From: Ditylenchus dipsaci
Lineage: Eukaryota > Nematoda > Chromadorea > Rhabditida > Anguinidae
DNA length: 64,000 bases
Reading direction: 5' to 3'
Assembly: GCA_004194705.1 (NCBI GenBank)
Contig: SADC01000251.1
Location: 62,001 to 126,000, forward strand
A model generated the notes under the pieces. That model saw only the letters and a list, made by a program, of their open reading frames with translations, was not told the DNA's origin and searched no databases. Position 1 is the first letter of the stretch. Each line of letters begins with the position of its first letter. Positions 1 to 10,303 of the stretch are shown one piece after another. Made by a program: the position numbers and the translations under genes.

Positions 1-23
1 ATTTCGAAGACGTTTTAACACTA

Positions 24-110
24 CAGTTAAACTTCGTTATACCGACCCTGGGGGTTAGTTATAACAAAGTGTAGGTTATATCAGGGGTACGTTGTAACGA
101 AGGTTGACTG
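24..110. mobile_element. Short Tigger/pogo-like element (MITE)
   Basis: The ends are CAGTTAAACTTCG and CGAAGGTTGACTG, flanked on both sides by TA. The internal order is terminal repeat, a CCCTGGGGG block, then inverted copies of the terminal word (GTTATAAC, GTTGTAACGAAGG). This is the layout of the other CAGTCAAMCYTCG elements in the window. There is no coding capacity. Confidence 0.7.
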
Positions 111-112
111 TA

Positions 113-1473
113 TTCTCAAATAGGTAAACCACCACCACCAATAAGTTCCAACAGATCAGTAACTATTCGGACAAACGGCCGAATATTCTCCAGCATACCG
201 ACAATCATTACCTCATGATTCGCAGCAAATATTCTACACATCTAGCCCAGAAAATAAAAAGTGGTGAGACAGAAAACAGAACTCCAAACGAAATTGAAAA
301 TAGTAGTATTGCTGGTTCAGCGTTGATTAAGTACTAAAATGGTTTTTTTCAAATGTAATAGAAAATTAAATCATTTATACCGATTTTTCTACCACATTGG
401 GCTGAGTGCTCTTTCGCCAAATTTCAGTCTATGAGCTGTCCCATTGCGCTAAATTTGATTGAAGAGTTATTTATAAAACGTAAATAAAAACATTTTTCAC
501 GGCAATGTCCAAATTTGGGTCAATGCACATTGTGCCAGTTAATGTCCTAGATTTTTTTCTTCTACAGGAAATTGGTGGATCTAATTCTGATGATTAAAAA
601 TTTTAATCTCAAAATTAAAGATTAGATTAAGGTCATTAGTAGAGTTATCGGTTCGACTAATTCCGGCCGAAAACTGTGACTTCGGTTTTTGGCTTGACCG
701 GCCGAAAAAGCCGACACCCATAGTCATCAGCACCAGATTGAACAATTTTAAAAAAGAGATCTACGATACCATAACAACTCGAAATTTGCAGACCTTACCT
801 CTTGCTATTTTCGGGGGCTAAAGACTTTATTCAAAGAAAAATTTTATTACAGTGGTATTATTGTTATCATTGCTGACCACGGACATTGAAATTTCGGATC
901 TGAGAGCAACCGAATGAGCCACCGGCATCTTCACATGAAATTATAGTAAACATCCATTGTAGTTGTAGCAGTAGTTATGTACAATAAATAATAAAATAGG
1001 CCAATCAATTAAAAGAATAAGCGGAACAAGTCATTTTTCTAAAAAATTTGGTCACTTAATTATGAATAAGGCATGAATTTTATCCATCCTTGTACGTAGT
1101 CATTTTTATTCCAGCAAATTTAAAAACCTTACAATATTGGAAACAACCCGATAGATACTTGTTAAACAAAACAGTTAAAACCCTAGTTATTTTTTAGCAC
1201 GAGAACTATTGTGTAAAGTTTATCAAATGTAATTCCTATCGTGTTTTAACACGAAAGAACAAGTTTAGAGTTTCTAATAAAACCAGTTTGGCCCTGACAA
1301 GCCCTGCACAAGGTCATTTGCACACGACCAGTTGTCTCCAAACACAAAAAAATCTTAAAACTATAAAACTTGCAGAATCAGCTAAGAAATAAGCACAAGA
1401 TTTAATTATTGAAATAACGTATGATATTTTAAAATGCCGTGAAAGTTAAATAAAATTAAATGAATTAAAGAAG
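113..1473. other. AT-rich stretch with no recognised gene
   Basis: I see no convincing exon, RNA gene or complete transposon here. The sequence is AT-rich with stops in every frame. A short Pro-poor, GC-richer patch near 650-720 (ccggccgaaa) may be an old repeat edge. Confidence 0.5.
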
Positions 1474-1477
1474 TTAA

Positions 1478-1711
1478 AGAGGCATGGTCACCTGTTACAA
1501 ATTTTGTCTCCACCAATTCAAACATTTTTTTCCGAATCATCCAACTTTAGTTCGGATTTTTCAACCTGGTTTTAACACAACTATATCTAAAATAAAATTC
1601 TGGGCCTTGTTTTGTTAGAAACCAAGCTGAAAAATCTGTACAGAAGTTCAATGATTCGGAAAATTTTTTGAATTGGCGGGGACAAATTCAAAAACAGGTA
1701 ACCATGCCCCT
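1478..1711. mobile_element. TTAA-flanked palindromic MITE, copy 1
   Basis: The element is flanked by TTAA (1474-1477 and 1712-1715). It has terminal inverted repeats AGAGGCATGG / CCATGCCCCT and an almost fully palindromic body. TTAA duplications are typical of piggyBac-type transposition. Two more copies lie at 10987-11212 and 17346-17576, sharing the inner motif GTTAGAAACCAAG. Confidence 0.7.
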
Positions 1712-1775
1712 TTAAGGACCTTCTGAAAAGCATCATGCAATCAATGGTCAAAAGTTTCCAGCTAAACGGCTAAAA

Positions 1776-1890
1776 GGGCAAGAAGATAATGAAATCAGCT
1801 GAAATTCCTTTAGAGACTGTCTATAGAAGCATCAAGAAGCGCGAAGAGCTGGGAAAGTGCAGTCTGGCAAGCTACATCCAGTTAAAGCTT
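1776..1890 (+). pseudogene. Possible mariner-type helix-turn-helix fragment
   Basis: From 1801 one frame reads IPLETVYRSIKKREELGK. This resembles the second helix-turn-helix of Tc1/mariner transposases (a V/TVYR-IKR-EE-G pattern). The frame is closed on both sides and no other transposase motif is nearby, so at most it is a relic. The match is short and could be chance. Confidence 0.3.
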
Positions 1891-2257
1891 CATTAATGAA
1901 AAAAATGTAAAAAAGGAAATGTGATGTTTTATGAAAGTAAATTTCGTACAAAGTTATTTTGGATACATTTTATCATATTTGGGAAGTGGGATCGCTAGGG
2001 TTTATACAAAATGTTATGCTAGCGGAGCTATTTCTTAAAAATCTCTTTTGCTTTCTGTGTAAAATATTTTGAATATCAGAGTCATATTGAAAAGGGATTA
2101 TAATAACCGGGCAATAAAATTAATTTTTTAAAACAAAGGGGCATTTTGTGTAATTGCAGCAAATTCAAAAAGCATAATTTTGATAAACTTTTCTCGAAAA
2201 AATATTGTAAAGAAAATCTTTTCTGCGCAAAATCCGCACTTTTAATGTTCCAACAAT

Positions 2258-2263
2258 TTTATT
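2258..2263 (-). terminator. Polyadenylation signal of the RPS27A fusion gene
   Basis: AATAAA on the minus strand, about 60 nt after the stop codon of the ubiquitin-like/RPS27A gene. Confidence 0.6.
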
Positions 2264-2323
2264 TAACAAACAAAGTCGGGTGACATAACAGAATTGACGG
2301 AAATAACTCCTTGGTCTTTCTTC

Positions 2324-5300
2324 TTACTTCTTCTCAGCCCATGTAACGTGGCATTTACCGCAGTAGTGTCTGTCCGCATGCTTTGCCATGAATATTCCAC
2401 CACCACAGCTGGGAGAAGTGCACTCGATTCGCTGGCGAGTGATCTCGTTGTTATCGCCAATCTGAAATTTTCTGCTTATTACAAATTATACAACAATTAT
2501 GTGCACACATACAGAGAGTTTGGTATTATTCACTATGTACTATTTGTTTAGATGATTTTTCTTCTTTTCTTTGTAAAACTGATAAGTATTTGAAGAATAA
2601 AAATTTAATCAAAAGGGAGACTTCAAAATTATGTGTTCTATCCTATAAGCTAGTGTTGATTTTATTTAAATTATCAGCTTATTTAACCTTGGTGCAACTT
2701 GATTGATCAAAGAAAAAATTTTGAAAATTTTATACCAAATTTTTCATTTAAAAATGATTAAAAAGTGTAAATAAATTGTTTTATGGGCGTAAAGCGAACT
2801 CAGACATATTTTCCGAACTTTATAAAAGCAAGAAAACATGCTTGAATTTATCTTAACATACATGGGCTTACCCTCTGCTTGACCACAAACCAAAAAAGCG
2901 ACAAAGACATGGAGGCAATCTTGGATACGCCCACAGCAGCAGGGATACCAATTAATTTTTTTAAAGTATTTACCTTGTAGAGTTTGAGAACAGCAAGCTT
3001 AGACTTCTTTCGGACGTGCTTCTGCTTCTTGGGGCCAGTGTAGGTCTTCTTCTTTCGCTTCTTTCCACCCCAGCAAACTAAATTTGTTAATGTCTAAATA
3101 GTGTTTTGAAAAATTTTGAGTAGCTTTTCGACGGTTTTGTTAAATGTGTTTGGTAAAGGTGTTTTTAATTTTTAACGTCTTCTTTGCAAGTTTTAGGCTC
3201 AAAGTTTAAAAAATAAACACAAACGATTACTAGAATATTTATTCAGAGGTCCCCTATGAAATGTTATAGAGCTTAAAAGTTGTATAACTTTTGTTTTGGC
3301 TGATAACTTTTTGAGCTTTTTGGGTAATCCTTTTTCTTGCGGCAAATATACTTTTTTTTGGGGCAAATTTTACTCTTTTTAGGGCAAATTTTTCTTGTGA
3401 CTGTATTTATTAAATTTTCTCATATTTTTTTCAAAAGTAATAACATCATCATGTAGCCCTACGACTCTAGTTTCTAATAAGGTATCATTTGCTGCATCTT
3501 CTTGCGAAACGTAGCACGAAAAGGTAAAAAAATGAAGCAAGTTAGAAAAATAATTTGGTTCATACTTTTACCTTTTGTGACACATTTCGCAAAGGTAATG
3601 CAGCAACTGATACTCGTTAGAAGCTAGAATCGCAGGGATACATGATGGTGTTATCGATTTTGAAAAAAGGTGAGAAAAAACAATAAAATCAGTGAAAATA
3701 AAAATTTGCCCCAAAAAAGAGTGAAATTTTCCCCAAAAAAGTATATTTGCCCGAAGAAAAAGGATTACCCGAACTTTTTACCAAAAACTTCTTTTGCTTT
3801 CTATAAAGAATAGGAGAGTGAGCCTATATAACTTCTTATTTAACGTATCTCCTGTAATAAAGCCACCGATGGTTTAATTTCAGCTCAAATACGGAATACG
3901 GAATAATTTAAGATCGATTTCTTCTCTAACTTAGGGAGCTGAGACGCTCTAGGCTTAGAAGGGTAATTAATGAGCAACAAACTTTTTGATTAATGAGCGA
4001 CAAACGGCTTTTTACAAGTTATAGAAGACTTAATCACTTGTGCTAACAGGCAAAAAATTGGCTGATATGAGTTTAAAAAATTAGTTTACGGGGTTTAAAG
4101 TTGTTAAGTCAACTAACTCATTTCCGGCCACAGCTCTATCTTCAAAAAGTTATAATGAAATTTAAAAAAAAATGTAGAGGGAATTGACAAAATGAGTACA
4201 GTCAAATCTCCCATTAACATACACCCTTGGGACCGGACTAGCTGTATGTTAATGAGATGTGTATGTTAATGGGAGAGTATATTATTAATAAAATCACTAT
4301 GATCAGACCAAATAGGTCTTAGCCAGCCGTATGTTAATGGGAGAGCGTATGTTAATGGGGAGTATGTTAATGAGAGGTTCGACTGTATACACATTCATAC
4401 AAATATTTGTTTTAAAAGCACATAAAATAGTTCAAAATAGTGGCCAGAGGTGGAAAAATCCCTTTACATACCAATGCTTTTAAGATTTGGATCAAGTGAG
4501 TGTTTTGGGTGTTTTTCTCCAGTGGCCATTATTTGAATTTTATCTGCTTTTGAAATAATTTTTTTATTTCGCATATTTATACTCATTTTGCTGGGCTGAA
4601 TGTCCTTTAAAAAGCGTTTTTAAAAAATCATTTATAACTTGTTATAAGATAAAGCCCAAAAACTATTTCAAACTAGGTGGAACCGTATTACCTCTAATAA
4701 GAGCCCCCCCCTGATTCAAAATCGTGTTTGTGGCATTGTGTTTTGACCTACTTTTTGGTCACTCCTCTCAAGCAGGTTACCACTCATTTTGTAGCGAGAG
4801 AGATGAGCTACAAAATGAGTGGTAACTTGCTTGAGAGGAGTGACCAAAAAGTAGGTCAAAAACACAATGCCACAAACACGATTTTGAATCAGGGGGGGGG
4901 CTCTTATTAGAGGTAATACGGTAATTTAAAGCTGCTTAAAGTTGGCCGGAACTGAATTTTTTGACTTAACAACTTTAAATCCCGTAAACGATTTTTTTTT
5001 ACTCTTATCAGCCAATTTTTTTGCCTATTTGCACTACAGTCAAACCTCGATAAGCCGGCACCCCTAGGGACCGACCTTAGCGTGCCGGCTTATCGAGGTG
5101 CCGGTTTGTCGGGATGTCGTTTTCCTTAAAGTGTCGAGTAACTGGCAAATCAAGTGTCGACAGGGTGCCGTTTTATCAAGGGTGCCGGTTTATCGAGGTT
5201 CGACTGTAGTCATAAAGTATTCTACAATTTGTAAAAAGCCGTTTGTGGCTCACTAATAAAATTATGCCTGCCTGAAAAGCAGCTCGGAGTGTCCCTTGTT

Positions 5301-5853
5301 AAGCGCTGGATAGGCCAGCGTAAGTTAGCATCGACTCAGTAACAAAAAATGCTTGCGTTTGTCGTAACCTATGCCGATCTGAGAAACGATAGGAGGACCA
5401 AGAAAAATTTGGGGCGTCTCTAATGGCACTATTTCCAATTGTAAAACCTCAAACGGCACTACTAATGGCGTTGCTAATATGTTAGCAAGGCCAGTCAGAG
5501 CAAGTCAACCGATTTGTCTAAAAGCTTGCACAAAACATCTAAATAGTCACAAACCGAAGGTCCAAGTGAAGAGTGCACTCATCAACGATTCCGTAGTCAG
5601 CCAAAGTCAGCTCATCTTCCAGCTGACGTCCTTAAAAAATCTAGACCAATTAAGAGTTATCACTTAATTTTTTTCATAATCTCATCACAAAGTCATGAAT
5701 GGGCAAAAATGTACCAGCGAAAAGAAGACGTTGCTCTTCAGTGGGGATTCCTTCCAAAACTTGGAGCTTCTCCTTTTCAACAGCAATGGTATCACATGGA
5801 TTTGCATCCAAGGTGATTGTCTCTCCGGACAAATTCTTGACGAAGATCTGCAT
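2324..5853 (-). CDS. RPS27A: Ubiquitin-like/ribosomal protein S27a fusion
   Basis: The product is a small ubiquitin-like protein joined to the zinc-ribbon protein of the 40S ribosomal subunit. Exon 1 (5853-5715) encodes [19 protein letters not shown] through LLFAG. Exon 2 (5630 to about 5551) encodes [20 protein letters not shown]. An S27a exon (3077-2974) encodes [16 protein letters not shown] through KLAVLKLYK. The last exon (2461-2324) encodes the zinc ribbon with CTSPSC and CGKC and ends WAEKK-stop. Frames agree at the first junction (G|GA). The junction between exon 2 and the S27a exon spans 2.4 kb of nested transposons and is not resolved; the C-terminal LRLRGG is not seen, so a small exon may be missed. 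The ubiquitin part has lost K11, K33, K48 and K63 and has Leu for I44, while K6, K27 and K29 remain. Nematode UBL-1 is a known precedent for a divergent ubiquitin on S27a. Confidence 0.85.
3310..3780. repeat. Foldback element in an RPS27A intron
   Basis: An inverted repeat of about 470 bp. The left end carries GGGCAAATTTTACTC words and the right end their inverse (GGGGCAAATTTTTA read on the other strand). Its central part, with CCCTACGACTCTAGTTTCT, recurs near 54380 and 56960-57140, so it belongs to a dispersed family. No coding capacity. Confidence 0.6.
4199..4385. mobile_element. Tigger-like MITE, word GTATGTTAATGGGAG
   Basis: TA-flanked, with ends CAGTCAAATCTCCC and GAGAGGTTCGACTG. Inside are CCCTTGGGACCGG and about six copies of a word close to GTATGTTAATGGGAG. 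It is inserted in the 3975-5260 foldback. Confidence 0.75.
4683..4921. mobile_element. Near-perfect palindromic pogo-type MITE
   Basis: The ends read CCGTATTACCTCTAATAAG and its inverse, followed on the right by TA. The arms, about 110 bp, are almost identical inverses around a centre near 4803. A degraded relative lies at 59652-59888. The CCGTATTTC end type matches the larger element at 60951-62644 that carries pogo transposase remnants. Confidence 0.75.
5037..5206. mobile_element. Tigger-like MITE, word GTGCCGGTTTATCGAGG
   Basis: TA-flanked, ends CAGTCAAACCTCGATAAG and its inverse, with the block CCCTAGGGACCG and several copies of GCCGG(T/C)TTATCGAGG. No coding capacity. Confidence 0.8.
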
Positions 5854-5859
5854 GATTGC

Positions 5860-6640
5860 GGTGTCTCTCGAGCACTTTAATGTTCTGCAGAAACAATTAT
5901 TGGACTGAAATTAAATAGAAATTAAATAAGTAAATTCAGTCGGTTACTGAATCAGCAATCTTGGGTTTTTACAAGCTCAACTATTTGTGGGTAATTTTAC
6001 AAAAGAATAAATCTTAAAAAAGGTTGAAGAATCAAGAAAAACAAATTTTATTTAGTATGAGAAATTGTTGCTCTAATAAATACAGTAATCTCTTAAACAA
6101 TTTCCACTCAAGACTAGAAAATTTTGAAGGCAAGTTTTGAGTTTTTCAAATAATTTCTGTTTTATCGTAGAGTTGATTAAGTAAATCTATTAAGTGAATC
6201 TAGCGCTATCAGTTTTTTAATACTACGATTTTTTCGGACCAACGTCTAACTCGAGTTTATAAAAAGGGGCATCGAGGGCACAAGTGAATTGAATGATGAT
6301 AGATGCTCCTGTAACTCTGTTAAACACTTTTTCTTTATGAAAAAAATGGAAGGGAATAAATTAAAAAGGTTAATCAATGCAAAAAATTATCAGAACTTTT
6401 CTGTAGTGATCTGCATGCTACAAAAGCACGCCTTTACCTAAATAACTCATTACGTTTATACTTAAAAAGACTAATTAATCACTCTTCCTAGAAAACGGTT
6501 TGAGTGAATCAGTGGTCTGCTAAAAAAAATAGCGAAAAGTGGTTTAGCATGTACACATATCTTAATTAAATGGATGAAAAACTAACTATCGGAAAAGTTC
6601 TGTATTTTAAACAATACATGCTCAGTCATTTACTAAGCAA
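5860..6640. other. Intergenic region upstream of the RPS27A fusion gene
   Basis: It lies between the start codon of the ubiquitin-like exon (5853) and the polyadenylation signal of the sirtuin gene (6651), both genes on the minus strand. It must hold the promoter of the ribosomal gene. I see no clear TATA box or pyrimidine-rich initiator that I would defend. Confidence 0.4.
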
Positions 6641-6650
6641 CTTTATATAT

Positions 6651-6656
6651 TTTATT
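6651..6656 (-). terminator. Polyadenylation signal of the sirtuin gene
   Basis: AATAAA on the minus strand about 75 nt after the sirtuin stop codon (6730). Confidence 0.55.
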
Positions 6657-6729
6657 TACCAAAACACAAAAAATAAATTCTGAAATACAATTTTAAAACT
6701 TTTAATTGGATAGTTATATTGTAAAATCA

Positions 6730-9633
6730 TTATACTTTCTTGGTATCCTCTTTTTTAGATTTTTGACTTTTGTTGATCATAGCTTTTAGTTCATCTTCCC
6801 AGCCCAAGAGTCGGGCCAGTTTCATGGCTCCTTCATCACAAGTTGATTTGTAGAACACATCTCTGCAATATAACAAAAGTAGACCTTGTTGAAGACTAGT
6901 ATAAAATTTTAAAAACCTTTTGTTTTCTTTTTGATCATAATGCAAATTATTGCTTCCAATGTATCCATCTTGACCAGCAGCTGAAATGCATTTATTAAAA
7001 TATATATATTTTTGAAATTTCAAAATCAATTGCCTGTTAGATTGATGAGAAGTCTAGGAGTATCTTCCGCACTTGCGAGACCATGGATGCAAATGGCTGG
7101 ACAACCAGTGATGTGCCCATGATGATCAAAAGGTCACATTTGGGAAAGTCCTGAAAATCGAGGGTTTCGGAAGTTTTGAAAAACACGCAAAAATTAAAGT
7201 TGATAGAAAAAATATGGGTCAGTGCAGATTATATCGCGATCCCGAATACTCCTAAATTATGTTTTTTCTGGCGTTTCATACCACATCTCCTCTCCCGCCT
7301 ATTTACTACGTTTCCTAGTTAAAAACTAGGGGATGTAGTAAAGGCTGCAATGTGAAAGACAGTTAGACCTCGCTATAGTGACACCCAAGGGACAGGCCAC
7401 AGAGTGTCACTATTTTGGACTATCACTTTACTTACTCCGTTTACTTGATTTATTAAGCCAAAAAAAGCAATCGATTGCGATGTTTCACCATAGGCTGCCA
7501 ACGACCACTCCCAGGTCAATTGGTTGAAAAAACATGCCGTATAAAAACATACCGTGTATATAAAGAAAAAAGTATTGAGCTCCACATGCTCTGATAACTT
7601 CATACCCCCTACTTTGAGGTCTGTATCTCAGGCTGAGATTCTCAGCCACGAAAATATTTATTAAGCTGTTCATTGCATTTTCTTAACTCCTACGAGCTCT
7701 ACCGATTTCTTTTTTAACATTTTGAATCTTCACCCAAAAATATTGAGATAGACTAAACTTTGTCTGATTTTGTGGATTTGAAAAACAAGTCCACGGTATA
7801 AAGGTTTCATTTAAATAGATTTTATATTTCACATTTTATATCTGCTTCAAAAAACGAACCATTAAAGCTGAAGTGAAAAACCGGTTGGGAAGTTTTTCTC
7901 CAAAGAATACTATATAATTTTTTTTATTAGAAATCAAATTATTATATGCTGAATTCTTACCAATATCTGGTTTGATGACGCCTTTTTTACACTTATCACA
8001 CTTTATCACAATTTCGTCTTTGTTCTGGAGCTTTTCTAAAGTAACGTTTAAGCAAATCATCAGTTTTTTATTTGCATACCTAACAACCACTTTTTGTCAA
8101 ATTTCGCTTTGCCTGAAAGAAAAAGAAAGCTATGTTATATAAAGAAAAGGCAAGTAAAATAGCTAACAAGAACTATTTTGACAAGTGCTGCTCTGGTGAG
8201 ATCCATGTGCAGTTACTGAACTTTTTCGAATAGACTTATTTGGCTTTTTGACAATTTTACCTATTTTCTCCGCTTTTATTCCAGCTTCAATTCCAAGGGT
8301 CAATATTCTAAAACTTTAGAGAATGAAAAGATGTTTTGCCGTGAAAACACGACTTGTGTATAGCAACGTCTCAGCAGGCCCTTCTCTTCCAATAAGCGAA
8401 TAAAAAAGTGACAAGGTGTAGGCTGAAAATTCAAAAATGTCAACTTTGGTATTTTCTTTATATGAAAGACCATGGTCTTTGCGCGCAGTGGCATGTGCAA
8501 AATTTGAATTGGTGAAGGAAAATTCTCTTTCGTCTGGCACTGTAATTTTTGGGTCGTTTCGAATTACTCGAAAGAGTACACTGATAGACGAAAGAGAAGT
8601 GTCCCCCGCCAATTCAAATTTTGCACATTCCACTGCTCGCAAAAGCCATTGTCCTCTAAATCGCCTACTTTAACGTCCAGACAAAAAAGATCCCTTGACA
8701 GTACAAAAAGGGCTCTGGCCTAGTTTGAAGAAAGAGAGATCAAATACAGCTTGTGGATCAGGCAAATCGAACTTTGTCAAGTTATCATACAATCCCGTGC
8801 CTACAATTATACACAGATTGACGCAAAAAAGGCACCCGAATCAATAGACTTTATGATGTTATCACCTTTATATAAAGCTAAGAAAATTTAATTAAGTCAG
8901 GCAAAATAAAAATTTACGCGAAAAAAGTCAATTTAAGCATAAAAATATATAAAAAATAGTACTGTCCGTCCTAAAATCGGGCGGAAAAGGCAACAGGTTA
9001 TAGCCTAATTTTAAAATTTCAAATACTGATAGACCAAAATTCAAAAAAGTGCAAATCCAATAAATGGGAAGGCCCATCAAAGTAATCAAAGAAAAGGATT
9101 ATCTTTAATTTTCGTTGCTTAAACTAGAAAGTTTTTCACTAACCAGGTGTTCTAAAGTCAGGAATTCCAGCTGAAGTGGAAATTCCAGCACCTAAAGTAC
9201 AAAACAAATATCATTTTTCAGTCTCCAAACGCCCAAAACTGTCTACATACCAACCATAAAAATGATATTTTTGGCATGTCTTCTTTGATATACGCAGCCA
9301 CTCCTTCAATGTCCAGACTTGGAAGTTTCTGTTTGGTACTTCATCTAAAAAAACAAAAGTTTCACTCAAAACCGACCGCTAAAATATACCCACCTTCTGT
9401 CGATAGTTGCTGAATTACGGCGTCAAAGCTAGTGACAAATTTTTGGTATAAACTTGGCATCTCAGCCTCCGTATGCTCTTTTGCTCAAGGGCAGTGCTTT
9501 GTGCGACTGGTTCAGAGCTCGAGCTAGAAGTTGCGAGCCCCTCGTTCGTGTTTTTTTGGGACTGTTCCTGACTTTTGGACTCACTAGAAGATTCTTCGGA
9601 CATATTTATGAGCAAATCCTTGGTTTCAGCCAT
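6730..9633 (-). CDS. SIRT2: SIRT2-type NAD-dependent protein deacetylase
   Basis: Class I sirtuins remove acyl groups from lysines using NAD; SIRT2 is mainly cytoplasmic. Exons, 5' to 3': 9633-9394, 9345-9251, 9191-9144, 8800-8669, 8422-8354, 8307-8261, 8215-8174, 8112-8080, 8035-7961, 7909-7860, 7150-7034, 6980-6917, 6862-6730. They give a Ser/Glu-rich N-terminus, GAGISTSAGIPDFRTPGTGL, YDNLTKFDLPDPQAVF, PTPCHFFIRLLEEKGLL, CYTQ|NID, catalytic AHGS, second zinc pair CDKCK, KPDIVFFGEKLP, DFPKCDLLIIMGTS, DTPRLLINL and a C-terminal LARLLGWEDEL. Introns are mostly 35-50 nt; phases match at most junctions. The intron after 7034 starts with GC. One-base deficits interrupt the frame, several at A runs (CAAAAG, AGAAAC, CCAAAAAT), which suggests assembly error. 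The TLERIAG segment after NID is shortened, and the first zinc pair reads CQNS instead of CxxC. Confidence 0.88.
7361..7430. mobile_element. Truncated Tigger-like MITE in a sirtuin intron
   Basis: CAGTTAGACCTCGCTATAGTG followed by CCCAAGGGACAGG and an inverted copy of the word (AGTGTCACTATTTT) is the left half of this element type. The right end is not recognisable. Confidence 0.5.
8473..8650. mobile_element. Foldback MITE in sirtuin intron 4
   Basis: An inverted repeat of about 175 bp: left arm TGTGCAAAATTTGAATTGG..., right arm CCAATTCAAATTTTGCACA. Both strands show open frames here (about 75-105 codons), but these are by-products of the palindrome. It lies wholly inside the intron between 8669 and 8422. 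Confidence 0.65.
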
Positions 9634-9969
9634 TCTTATACTGTTTTTGTGAGAATAGAAGCAAATAAATACGATGTTCGAATGAATAATTGCCATTTGA
9701 TTTCTCACTAAACACGCCAGTCAACGTGCAAAAACATGCGTGGAAATATCTTTTTTATTATTCACGAGAACAATAAAGATCGAAAGCAGTAACAAAACAG
9801 ACTAAAACAGACATTATTATTTTTTACATTATTACTAGTGCATGAATAGAGGTTATCGTCATTGGTCCTTTTTGCAAGTTTTGGCATCTGCTCGACTTAT
9901 GGAGATGGTCCACCATTGCAACTAAAAGATCAAAAAATTCTTTTTATAAAATTAATTATTTAGTTAATA

Positions 9970-10146
9970 CAGTCGAAATGCGATTTAATGACATTCCCAA
10001 AAGTTCGTTCCCGCCTGTTGTCCGACACTTTTTTAGCTCAATTCTTATAGTGTTTTACTAAATGTGATTCATCAGTTAAGTCCTAAATATCGCAAGGATT
10101 CGATTTTTGCAGTCAGTGCGGTGTACAGCAAATCAGGACTCGACTG
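9970..10146. mobile_element. Tigger-like MITE, relative of 38815-39484
   Basis: Starts with TA-CAGTCGAAATGCGATTT and ends GGACTCGACTG. It shares with 38815-39484 the inner strings AAGTTCGTTCCCGCCT and CGCAAGGATTCGATTTT. No coding capacity. Confidence 0.55.
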
Positions 10147-10303
10147 CATATCTTAGCGTAGAGCAAGTATTTTGCACTACTGTTAATGTGTTTTCTCAGC
10201 TGCCATGAGATCCGTTTTTTAGATTTTAGTTGAGCACACGTAAAATTTAAGTTAATTCACCTCATCTGGAAGTTGCATCCATTACAGGAAGCCTAAATTT
10301 TTT

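Larger units (their letters stand above)
3975..5260. repeat. Foldback carrying three nested short elements
   Basis: The outer arms match in inverse orientation: left tttttacaagttatagaag through GTTGTTAAGTCA, right TGACTTAACAAC through AATTTGTAAAAAGCCG. Three TA-flanked elements lie inside (4199-4385, 4683-4921, 5037-5206). The whole block fills most of the long intron of the RPS27A fusion gene. Confidence 0.6.

Noticed and set aside
8316..8673. Overlapping open frames of 66-108 codons on both strands
   Set aside because: They mirror each other because of the palindromic MITE in sirtuin intron 4; only the short exon 8422-8354 in this region is supported by homology.
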